Shown: piece by piece, positions 11,445-23,400 of the stretch
Position numbering within the stretch: the first letter of the stretch is position 1
Layout of the letters: every line of letters begins with the position of its first letter
NCBI GenBank assembly: GCA_024734555.1
Contig: JANPWX010000073.1
Location: 3,272,946-3,336,945, forward strand
DNA length: 64,000 bases
From: Trochalopteron elliotii
Lineage: Eukaryota; Chordata; Aves; Passeriformes; Leiothrichidae
Direction: 5' to 3'
Program-made: the position numbers and the translations under genes
The notes under the pieces: model-generated
The model's database searches: none
What the model was told of the DNA's origin: nothing
Seen by the model: only the letters and a program-made list of their open reading frames with translations

Positions 11445-14400
11445 CTGAGGGGAAAAGGAGCAAGAAATTACAATACACACTGGAATGAGAGATGCTGTGG
11501 AAGTTTTCAAGTCAATAGTTCACTTTATGAGGAGGGGTATTCTGATCAAAGAGGAAGATCTGCATCCTGAAAGTCTGTGTGGGAATTTGATGCCATGATC
11601 ACACAAAACAAGTCTGATCTGCACTACAGGGGTGGATCAATGGATTAGGTCCTAGGGAGACGGATTCATGTCACTTGAACATGAGCCATCAGAAAGGCTC
11701 TGCAGTGAGATTTCCCTTCCAGAGCAACCTAAAATGATGAGATGAAGGAGGCATGGAGTTTTCCAAACCACTGACCTTGATGGAAGAGGGTATCTCGTCG
11801 AGCATCCAGGCTAGGGCCTCCCACTTTGCTTCCCATCACTGGATGATGGAGGCCAACAAAGTGCTCTTGAAGGTGAGGACAGTCATCTTGTGGCTGAAGA
11901 AGCTGGTGAGTGGAGTCATCTGGGAGACTATAGAGGAAAGTGCTGTCTTCTGTTCTGGAGCTGGGCAATCTGGGGAAGCAGGGAAAGGGGTTTAGTGCTG
12001 TCTACAGATCTTTCCTCCTTGAAAGATATAACTCGTGTCATGTCTCAGCCAGCTCATCAATGTGTGACTCAGAACATTCCTAAATGAGGGGAAGAGCAGA
12101 AATTGGGATGCATTTGTGGGATGGGAATGAGGTGATGTGGGACCTGGTATCCATGATCCAACAGCTGGTGAGTGCCACAGCAGCTAAGAGGAATAGTGCC
12201 TCACAGGGAGCAGCATGGTAATGAAGATATCTGAACAGTGAGAGACAAAGCACTCACAACTGGACACTGGGCAGATTCTGGGGCTGCTGTTTATCAGCAT
12301 CAATCACAGATGTTTGCTTCTCTCATCCTGCTTTTTAGTCTCCCACTTCGAAACAGGAAGAGAAAAAGGGGACAGAGGGGAGTAGGTTTGGCCACCTCTA
12401 CAAGTAAATTATTCCTCCCTGAAATCTAAGAGGAAGGAGTTGTGCAAAGAGAATTTAGACCTAAGTGTCCTAGTGCTGGAGCATGGATTTGTTTCTCAAG
12501 ACTTGGGACAGACAGGAGTGTACTGAGGGCAGGCTTTCATGAGCATGTAGTCTTGTGGGTCCCAGTGGATTGTTCCACCCTTCCTCCACATGCCATGACT
12601 AACCTGGAGGGCTGGTAGTCTTGCTGGGCACTCCCATTCTGCAGCACTCTTGCCTGCAGCAAGGCATTGGTCTCCTCGTGGGACTAGAAGGAGAGAGAAG
12701 GATTCTTAGCAGAGCAATGGCACACAGCAGCATGAAGAGGCAGGTGCTGATCTGTGTGTCAGAACCCTGGGGCAGACTGCTGAAGCTCTTACAGCAGTAG
12801 GCTGAAAAAGCTGAAACTCTTCTGCTACTGAGGGCAGTGGAACTGACCACTGAAAAACTCACTTTACACTTACTGCTGAATCAGTGGGGGATAAGCAATT
12901 TAAAGTCTCAGCTCTGGCACTGCCTGTTACCCTTTACAGAGTCCTCAGCACTGTCAGTGCCTGTGAGCTTTGCTCAGGGGACACAGGAACCATTGCCCTA
13001 AGAGCTGCCTTTTCTCACTGCCTCCTCCATACTCAAGAGACACTGGCCCAAGAATCCACCCCTTCACCAGCTTTTTGGAGACCTTCCTGTTCCCCCCATG
13101 TCTCAAAAGGGGAAATCTCTCTTGGGAAGCCAGCCTTGCCACTTCTATGTGCTGTTAAGTGTGCCAGCCACGTCTGGAGAAGCCCTCTCACTGCAAGTGT
13201 GGCCTCCAGCTCACGACAAACCAGCTCCTGATCCCAGGCGTGGACTCACCTGCGGCACTTCATCGGGGCTGTAATCTCGGGGCTTGGTGCTTGTGTACCC
13301 CACTCCTGCAGAGGTGCAGATGCCATTCAGGTGTGCCCTGCTGGCATAGGGCTGCCCATTAACAAAGGGATGTCCATTGGCACGAGGAGCAGAGATGCCT
13401 CTCAGAGGCACCATGGTGTACTGGCACGATGACACCAGCAGCCCAGCTCCTGGGAAGCTCATGTCAATGGTTTGCTCTGCAGAGGGAAGGAAAAAAAAGT
13501 CTGAGGCAAAAATGAGAGATAAGGTCAAGCTTGTTGAAGCTCAGCATGTATAGGGTTAGGCTGTCCTATCATGCAGCTATTTTGACACTCAAAGCACTCT
13601 TGGAGTTAAATGATGGAAAGGGGCCCTTTGCCTCTAGTCCTTGAGGTTCCTTTGCAACAAGACAATCAGGACAAGGGACTACCAGTGGCCTTTGTCTTTA
13701 TAGGGTTCCACAGGACATCTAAAACTTGCCCACTGCCCAGCCCTTCCCTGCTTCCCAGAATTCCCTCACATTTTGCGTGTTAGATGCAATTACATGCAGG
13801 ATCAGATTTAATCCACAAGCAAAACATATCCTGTAGATCAGCCCCCAAGAAAAAACCCTTACTCTGTTTGGACCAAGCTCTCCAAAGGCAAAAGGGGATG
13901 AAAGCCACGATGAGGAGAACGATGGAGCCCAGCACAACGCCCACAATCAAGTAGGGCAAGTCGCTGGAACGTGCCACCATGGCTCCTGTCCCCAGGCCAC
14001 TGTGCCCACCACTGAGGGGGGGACGCTGCTGAGGGGGCACTGTGGAGGGTGGAAGACGACCTGGCAGGCCAAGAGACTTCCGAGCTGCGGAAGGAAGAGA
14101 GATAGAATGTTAGACAGAGACATGGCAGATGGCACAGCAGCCCACTTCAGGGATGTTTATGCTGCTGTGGAGTGGCCAGACTCCTATGGTGGCTTTAAAG
14201 AAGCACTCCTGGAAGACAGGATTCCTAGGCTGATACATTATGGCAGCACAGACAAGGCCTCTGTGCTTGGCTCACAGCTTTGCCAGATCTGCTCTTGGAC
14301 TGCTTGAGCAAAAGCAAAACCAGAAGAGCTTCTCCGAAGCACACACTTGGACTTAATGCTGTTCCTGTCATGAAAGTGCAGCTTCTTGATAGACAACATG

Positions 14401-17400
14401 GGGCCTGCTTCTAACACAACACTGAGTTCAGCACAGCAAGGGAAAGTCAGCCCTTCTGCTTCCAGTCACCATCTCTGTGACAGTTGGGAAAACAAAAGGT
14501 AACTGCTGCTCTGAGGGATAGTGATGGACTCTGCACAAGGGGTGAGTACACAGACCAGTCACACTGATTAACAGCAGGGATGAGCCTGTGCCTCCCTTCT
14601 CTCCAGTGCTGCCTCCACTACTTTGCTGAGCTTGGGTGACACACTGCCAAGCAGGGATGGCTCCTGCCCTGCTGTGCTCTGACAGCTGCAGGCAGGGAGG
14701 GCAGCAGGCTGTGCTCCCAGAGCTGTCCCGGGAAGCCTCTTACCTTTGGTTTCACAGATCATCACGTTGCTGAACTCGCTTTCACCTCCCTCGTTGAAGC
14801 ACTGCATCTTAATGTCATAGGAGGTCTCTGGCTGCAGGTGGCTGATGGAGTGCCAGTACCGGTCTCCTGAGGAGGGAACAAACACATGGAGCTCTAAATT
14901 TCCTCAGGGAGCACGCAGCTGGCCCAGCTCTGCAGCAGTGCCCACTAAAGTAGCCTGGACAGCTGCTGCCTTTTGTGCACAGGGCTCCTTTTGGCCGTGC
15001 TGGCTTCCAGTAGGGACCAGCAGCTGTGACCAGTCTCTCCATTTCTCCTACCTTCCACCACATCCTTCTTGTAGTCACTGTCATTGTCACTGTCAGTGGG
15101 GCGGTAGTAGATGTAAAATCCATGGATGGGAGTGTTGTTGTTGCTGGCTGGGATGTACTGCAGAGAATGGAAGGAAGAGCAGAAATTAGCAGAGATGTCC
15201 ATGCCCGTATTGGACTAGGTGAGGAGCAGCTGGAATAAATGGGATGGGACAGAAAGGTAATCTAGCAGAGGAATCTTCTTCATGTTGACATTGGTTTGCA
15301 CAATAAGGGCTTTTCTACAAAAGCTCACTGCTACTTCCTACTCTCAAGCTTTGGTTCTCTCAGGTGACAGACAAGCTGTGGATCTGGGCCTGTCACTCCA
15401 GGCATCCAGTGCTCTGCTCCCTCTCAGCAACCACTGCCAACAATTCAGAGAAAAAAATTCCTCAACAACAGTGACTCAGCTGGGCATGGGCAAGCACACC
15501 ATCATCTTGACTCCGGTAGGCTCATGGCTTCCAGACAAACTGGGTCTTGCCATGAACTGGTCACTGCAGGAACTTTGTGTTTCTGAAGACAGTTCTCTTC
15601 CTCCCCCACACCCAGGGCAGCACTGTCCCAGCTCTTTGTGTTCTTGCTGTCTTTCACCCAGTATTCTATCAGCTACTGTTGGAGTTTAAATGAACAGCTG
15701 TGCCCATCCTACCTTGTGGCAATTTCTGGTTAGAAGCTGCTACAAGAAAGGAATGCATCCCTCTGAATAAGCTCTAAGCTGTTGAAAACACTTGGATCTG
15801 GGCTTGTGATCTGAAAGATCCTACCCACTCCTAAAAATCCTCAGGAGTGGACTGCTGTAAATGATTATCAGCATTCAGGACTGTTACCCACCAAATGAGA
15901 GTGAAGGATGTATCTGCTGGAAAATACCAGGACAGAGAGAGGTGCTAACTGATTCCAGGAATCTGGCCAGGAGAGCAAGAAGCTACCCAATGCATTTTTC
16001 AGCTGTGCTTATTGAACACAATGGTCAAGACGCCATGGTTATCCACTGAAATTTTCCCATATAGAATGTTGGATTCAGATGGAAAGAGTTTCCTAGGCCC
16101 TCTGACTTCCCACCCTTCTGTGTGTCCCAAGCCCAGTCCTCCTTTGGTGGAGGCAGCTATTGGATCTCAGATCCATTTGTCCTGGTGCCAGGCTCCAGTG
16201 TGGTAACCTGGAGGAGGTGAAAGCTGGGCAAGGAGCACCCTCACACCTGGCTCCTCCACTCTGAGCCCACAAGCCTCACCATCCACTTGAGCATGATGGT
16301 GGTCTCGTTGATGGCGTCGGTGAAGGTGATGTAGGGCCCGGCCACGGGGCGCTCGTAGACGCGGCTGCTGTAGCCGGACACCACGTAGGGCCGAGACGCC
16401 GCGCTGGGCTCGCTCTCCCCAAGGATGTTCAGCGCCCGGACACGGAACTTATAGGATGTGCCTGTGGGGAAAATGGGAAATAAAACAGCTGCAGGGATTG
16501 GAGTTTTCCAAGATTCCTGCTGTCAGCATGGCCCTGACTCTGAAGAGCGGCTCCAGAAGGCAGAGAGCCTACGGCAAGTTTGTTGTGGAAGTCCAAACAC
16601 TGAATAGTCACATTTCAGCCATGTCCTAGATGGAGCCTGCTTTTATTTACCTTCCCCAGTTCCTGTCTGGATAGCAGTTTTGGAAAGGTGTTCTTCCTCT
16701 ACTCCATGGGAATTAAGTACACCAGTTCCAAGGTCAAAGTCTAAGTAATTTATACTCAAACTTCATTTTACTGGTCTTTAAATTGGGGTAGTTATGTTCC
16801 CCTTTTAAGCTGTCCAGCTCCGTGATGAAATCTTTTCTCATGTGAAATGCAATGGGATTTGTGTGCCCATCTGTCTTGCCTGTGGCTAAGGAAAGTTCTG
16901 TCCTGTCTTGTAAAAGGCAAAACCAAATGCCTTTAGTAACTGTATCCCGTACTACAGAAAAGCATGCCTAAGCCTCCCTGAGGGAGGTCAGACCTGTGCT
17001 GGTCTCTGCAGCTGGAGAAATTGGAGAAGCATCTGCAACTTTTTCCCTACGCACCTAAGGCAGGACTCAGGGAAGCTTTGTTTTGCTCATGCATGCCAGG
17101 GCTGAGCAGGATGTGACAGATGGCTAACCATCCTACAGGGACCCTGCAGCTTTCCTACAGACCTCCAGGAAGCAGGGAGGAGAGCACCTGCCTACCTTTC
17201 TCCAGGCCTGGGATTTCCACAGAGAGGCGAGAGGGAGGAATGTCACTGGTGGCCAGGACCCAGTCTCCCAACTTCTTCAATTTCTTATACTCCACACGGA
17301 ACGACTGGATGGGGAACCCGCCATTCCCACGGGGGATCCAGGTCACGTACACAGATGTCTCTGATGCCATGGAGATGGTTGGACGGTCCGGTGCCTCTGG

Positions 17401-20400
17401 AGCTGCAAGGGACCCACAAGGACATCAGGACGTGAAACATATTCCTGTCACCCTGTCTGGAGGATTCTGTAGCTCAGAGGTACATGGGTGAAGGACTACC
17501 TGCACTGCACCCAGCCACATGCTCTGCAACTCCTGAATGCTCTCTTCCTTCTGTCTCTTCATTAGAGCTGGCACCCCCAAATTCTCATGCCTTTCAGTTT
17601 GTGCCCACAAGCACCTTTTACTCCTGCTTGCATCTTCCTCCTTTTCCACTCCCAGCTCAAGTAGGATGAGACAAGGTTTGAGGTGTGATCAACCATCATG
17701 GGAGGGAAAGCAGTGAGAGGGGTTGGATGCAGGGCTGGAGGTGGAGCAAAAAGCCTGGGTGATGTGGAAGCAGTGAGCAGGGGAAGACTGATGCTAGGGA
17801 CAACCAGGGAGATGGGAGCAGGAGAGATTGAGAAGAAACAGCTGAGAAGAAAATAAGGAAAAGTTCTGAAATGTGGAAATGCAATTTGACAGGAAAACAA
17901 TCCAAAGATGGGAGGGAAAGAGATGAATGGAGCCATGGATATGAAAATAAAGACAAATGAATGAGTATGGGGGAGACTGAGGATGGCACTTCACAGAAGG
18001 ATGAGGATGGAAGGAGAGAATTTCACAGAAACTATAGAGGCAACAGTAATGATAGAGACAAGGTGGGAAACAACAAATGAGATTGACCAGTAAGGATCTG
18101 ATGTTTCTCCTGTGCAGCAAGATACCCAAATGGAGCACTGTGCACCCCTAGAATGGGAATGGATTGCCCCTAGCCAGGGCTTGGCTGAGAGAGGAGGATG
18201 CCAGGACATGCAGGGACTTGGTCCCCATTCCTCCCTCACACTCCATCTGCACCCACTGGTGCAGTGTAGTTTGTTGTTCTGTGCCCCACACATCCACAGA
18301 TTCCACGACAGGGCTTTCTGAACCCTCTGTGTGTAACTCAGCAAGAGACACAGAGTTGCTGAGATATCCTTACACTGAAGGTGGGGTGAGGCAGTGGGAC
18401 TTGCCTGCTCTCCAGCAATGACTGTCTGCCAAGGGCAGTGGCAGGGGTGTCCAAGAAGGACCTCTCCTTGTCAGAAGCTAGAAACCANTAACAGAGACAT
18501 GCACTCAGATTTAACTTTTGCTGTGATGATGAAGGCAGATAGGATGTGGAGGTAAGTACTTCCTGGACTCTTAACAGCCCTAGGGACTCAAAGCACTCAG
18601 CCTGCTGACAGGAACTAAAGCTAAAGGGGCAGATTTGTTAATAGATCCCCTTCATATTTCATTTTCTACAACTTTTAATTGGTTTTCTTGAAATGTTGCT
18701 AGATTTCTGTCTCCAGGCAGAGGATGGATTAAACAACCTCTTGACATTTATACTAGACCCATTTTCTACAGTCCTGCAGGTGTTCAACTGAGACATCAAG
18801 GGAAGAAGGGATCTATTCCAACCCAACAGAGGATCAGTTGGAATTTTCCCCATCCTACCCTCCACTTTCCCTTCAGGCCGTTGCTCTAAGCTGGGGGCAG
18901 ATGGCTTTCCAGAGCAGAAACACTCCCATTGTCCTAAGGCTGGTGCCTTGTGCCTCAGGGCTGGGACAGGATATTTCAGAGGGGCCCTCCCTGACTGAGA
19001 GCCCAGGGGAGCCCAGGGAAAGCTCTGCCCTTTACCGGTGCGGAAGGTGACCATGGCAGTCTGTCCCTCGCCAGCACAGTTGTGAGCAGCCATCTCCACC
19101 TCGTAGAGGCTCCCAGGGTCCAGCCTGGTGAGGGTCAGGCGGTGCTGTGAGGCTGGAACATCCCTCACAGCCCAGCTGTCCGAGGCATTGGTCACCTGCT
19201 GAGAGAACAATGCAGGTGTTGCAGAGCTTGGGGCAGGCTGGGCTTCCTGTGCGCACTGAGCTCAGAAACTTTATTAGGAAGTTGTGTCCCAACCACACAT
19301 CTGTAAAGGAGGTAGATGTTTCCAGCCTGATTTTGCAAAGCAATTCAGGTATAAGCAATACAACTCACCCAAGCCCCGGAGTGTTTTCTTGACCCCAGGG
19401 TTCAGTCAGCCCTGTTCTGTCCTCTGGTTCCCTTTGATACCACCACCCCTCAATGTGTGTAGATCTCCAGAGCAGTATAAATGCAGTATTAGCCACAGGA
19501 CTGAGCTGCTTTAGGAGCCAAATCTCTCCTGCAGCCCAGCTGCTGAACTGCTCATTTAGATACTGGCCATTTCCATGGGATGAGGTACCCAGACACAACT
19601 TTGTTTTACTGAGTTTTATCCAGCCTCACCCCAGGCACTTTGGGGCTGAAATGAAGAACCATAACGCTCAAGAAAAGGTTTTTGCAGAGAAGAGGCCGTG
19701 TATGGCCACAGCCCTCAGAAAAGCTTGGAAACAGAGTTTGTTTTTTGGTGATACCCTGATGCCCCATGCAGAGGGGGAGGGAAGGTGGAACCTCCCTCCT
19801 TCTCCCCAGCTGCAAAGATAATATTTTTGCAGGCAAATAGGCAGGACACTGAAGTGACCCGGTGCCGAAAGGAGCATTAGTAATGCAGGCAACGCAAGAG
19901 AACGGAAATGCCAAGACTCTGCTGTATCATTCATCTTCTCCAAGCATTTGACACTGACTGATTAATGCCTGCCTCGTTTTATTTTTATTCCTGAGCCTGC
20001 AAAGTTGTGAGGCCAGGGCCAGGAAAGGAAGAGAGAAATTCTTAAGAAACAAAAATAAGGGCTGCATGGCATCTGACTGCTTGCAGGCTGCTGGGAGTTT
20101 AGCGGCAGTGTAGGAGCAGAGTAAAAAGAGACATTCACAGATATTTTCTAGAGAAGAAGCAGAACCTTGCCCAGTACAAATGTAGGTCTCCTGTCAGTAG
20201 GTCTAACTTTCCTCACAGCCATCTTCTACACAAAGAGCCTTTTCTTTTGTTGCTGAATTGATTCCTTCCCTCTCCACACACATGCTTTTCCAGTCAGAAA
20301 TGTCAAAACCGGATCATTATATAACTTGATCCTAAGGATCTTGGATAGAAAGAGACTCTTTCTAAACAAGTTTAAGGGTTATTGGGACTAATTCCTTTCC

Positions 20401-23400
20401 ACACAATCCTTAAGCATCCCAAGAAAGAGTCTCCAGCTGAGAATTTGGACTACACTGAAAACATATTACTGCAAACTGCAGTGACCCATGGTGACCTTCA
20501 CTGCCCCACGGCCCCTTCCAGGTGACGCGCTGAAAAACAAATCAAATATGGACAAACTCCAAGGCTGCAAGTTAAGACTGCAAGCAGAATTGGTAGTTAC
20601 ATGATATACCACTGGGGAATAAATCTCTTCTTGCCAGACAACCAGAGCCAATAGTCTGGGGATGCTTTTGGCATCTTTGTTTTTTATTTAAGCTTGCCCT
20701 ATTGTGTTCCTGTGCTGGCATCTTCTGCCTTTGTTTTAAAGAGCTCTTTAAAGAGATGGTTAGCTGAAATCCTCGTCTAAAATTTTTTTAGAAAGAAATC
20801 AAGGATAGTAGCAGTCTTCTGTTACACTATATTTTCACAAAAGCACACAATTCCAGGAAAGTAGATACATATATTCACATGTACTTGAAAATTGTGCCTT
20901 GCAGTGGCTGAGAATCCCAAACATGCGATCTGGCATGTTTTTGGAATATACTCAAACCCGCTGGGGTTTGAGGCAAAACCTGCCTCTCTACTGAAACTTT
21001 CTGCCTACTCAAAGGAAAGAAAAGCAGCAGACAAATAAATTCAAGCCCCCTTTTCCCACTTATCCCCAGCAAAATGGAAAGAGGTACTTTAGACCTCAAA
21101 AGCAGAAGTTTTTCCTCAACAATGCTTCACCATTTAAAGAAACTGCTGGGCTACACTGTGCCTATATTGCTGTGAAGCACCCCAGAGGGAGGAGCCCTTG
21201 GGCTCCACGAGGAATTGGCTGTGCACAGTGTGCTCACACTGTGTCACCTGCAATGTACTCCACAGCGCACTGCCTTCCAGCTTCCAGAATAGAACTAGGG
21301 GGTGAAGATCTTCCCAGAGGATTTAGCATGGATACGACAGCTCTCTGCTGGCTCCTCGCACTCACTGGGCATGGGCACTTCAGTGCTGCTGAGCAAGGCA
21401 GGAACATGCAACAGAGGCTGCTGCTCTGTGTCCTGCAGCCCAAGCTGTTTAAGGCAGATGTGTCCCCATGGCCTGTGCCAAGACAAAAGCATTCCAGAGC
21501 AAGTCATTGTGCAACCTGTCCTCAGGGCTTCCTACCTGTGCACGCACACAGCTGGGAATTGGATGTGGAAGCTACTGGAGAAGTGTGTGCATGTGCCTTC
21601 TGCATACTTAGGCAGACAGGCACTGCCACTGTGCTCTTCCAGGACTGCTCAGCAAACCTCCTGTGACCATCACACCTCTCAACAGGCTGAGGCTGCAGCT
21701 CAGGAGGTCCCACTAACCAGCGCCACCAGTGAGCGATGGGTGCCCCCGCCCCAAGGCGCCTGCTCACGAGGAGTGCAACACGTGGTGAGGCCACCAGCCC
21801 ACCCATGGAACAGCACAGAGGGAAGATGGAGCAGGGCAAACCAGGGATACCTTGCGATGCTTCACCACGTAATAGAGGATGGGGGCTCTGCTGTCAGGCC
21901 GGGGTCTCCACACCAGGTCATAGCTGTCCGTCTTGGATGTGCGTGGAGAACTGAGAATGATGGGGGCTTCGGCTGGAGTCACCAGCTCCTTGTTGGCTGC
22001 ACACTGTGCAGATGCTGCTAGAGGGGTTGTCCCAGGCTTTGGCAGCCCAGCTTTATCCAAGGGCAGCTTTAAGGCACTGTCCCAGGAAGGTGATGTTGGA
22101 GGTTGAGCCGAGTCCAGCTGGGCATCTCGCCCAGGGTTGAGTGGAGCTCCTGGAAGACAAGGTGTCACAGCAGGGTCAATGCCCATCCCAGTCTGTGGTT
22201 AAGGCAAAGCTGTGACCCCCTTGTGCAGTGATGCCTGCTATGCCACTATGTTCCCTGTCTCTCTGAAGTCCCTCTTACCCTGTGTAAGTTCAACAGAGTC
22301 CAAGGAATCAGGTGGTACCTCTCTCACCTCGGGTGAATTCAGTTTTTAAGCTGTTGCTCAATGCAAGTTCAGAGGCAGAGCTAAGCCATGGGGTGAGGCA
22401 CTGCACCCAGATGTCTTGTGTCTCTTGTGTAGAGATCACCCAAATGTGCACACATAGCCCTGCCCCTTAGGAAGCAAAACTGGTGTCATGTGTTCCCACA
22501 GGGAGCTATGGAGACCTCAGCCAGAACAGCACTTGCAGCATAGGTTAAATAGGAAGCAGGGACAGCACACCGACTTCCCTCCCCTGTTTCCCCTGTCCCT
22601 CTCCCACGTGTTAGGCTGTGACCGAATGGCCACGACTCTGGAGAGAGAGGCTTACCCGGGCGGGCTGTCCTCAGCTGCACCATGGCTTGGGCACTGCCCA
22701 CCTCGTTCTCAGCCATGCACTGGTAGATGCCTTCGTCCTCGGGCCCCACGCTGAGCAGCCGCAGCGCCCGGCGCGACAGCCGCAGCCGGTGGCTGCCCGA
22801 CAGCGGCACCGCGTTGCGCAGCCACATCACCGACGGCTGCGGGTTCCCGCGCACCTTGCACGTGAACTTGGCGCTCTGGCCCCAGGGAATGATCTGCTGG
22901 GACAGCTCCATGGTGACCTCCGGGGGCTCTGTGTGAGGGAAAAACACAGAGTGCTGAGCACCACTCGGATGGGAGCACGGCATGGTCATGGCTTTGCACT
23001 TTCCTCTCTGGCAGCGATGAGAGCAGAGTGATGGATCCTTTCCTGCCCTAAAGTCCCACTCCCCTTGTGGGGGCCCACATGGGTCTGCTTCAATGACCCT
23101 TCCTTTCAGCATCCACACAAACTGCAAAGGGAGGTAGCCCAAGGCCATCTTGCCCACTTGCATGACATCAGACATCTACAAGTCCCATTTTTCTGAGCTG
23201 AAATGCTACTCTGCAAAGATTATGCTTGTGCCACAACACCACCTGATGAAACGCAATCCGTGAAACACAGGCTTAGCCTTCCTAAAAACCGTGAGAATGG
23301 GAAATGTGTGTGGTAGAAATATCTAAAGTGCTGTATCCCTTACATTTTCTACTCCACAGAGAGCTTCCCTACAAAACAGAACAAAACAAAGACGCTCTAA

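Noticed and set aside
17480..17640. Minus-strand frame with [17 protein letters not shown] sequence as the missing BOC linker exon
   Set aside because: Resemblance to the mammalian linker is slight, and the only in-phase acceptor lacks a pyrimidine tract.
21302..22021. 239-codon plus-strand ORF
   Set aside because: Antisense shadow partly overlapping the BOC linker/FnIII-1 exon and its intron.
22618..23031. 137-codon plus-strand ORF
   Set aside because: Antisense shadow of the BOC Ig4 exon.
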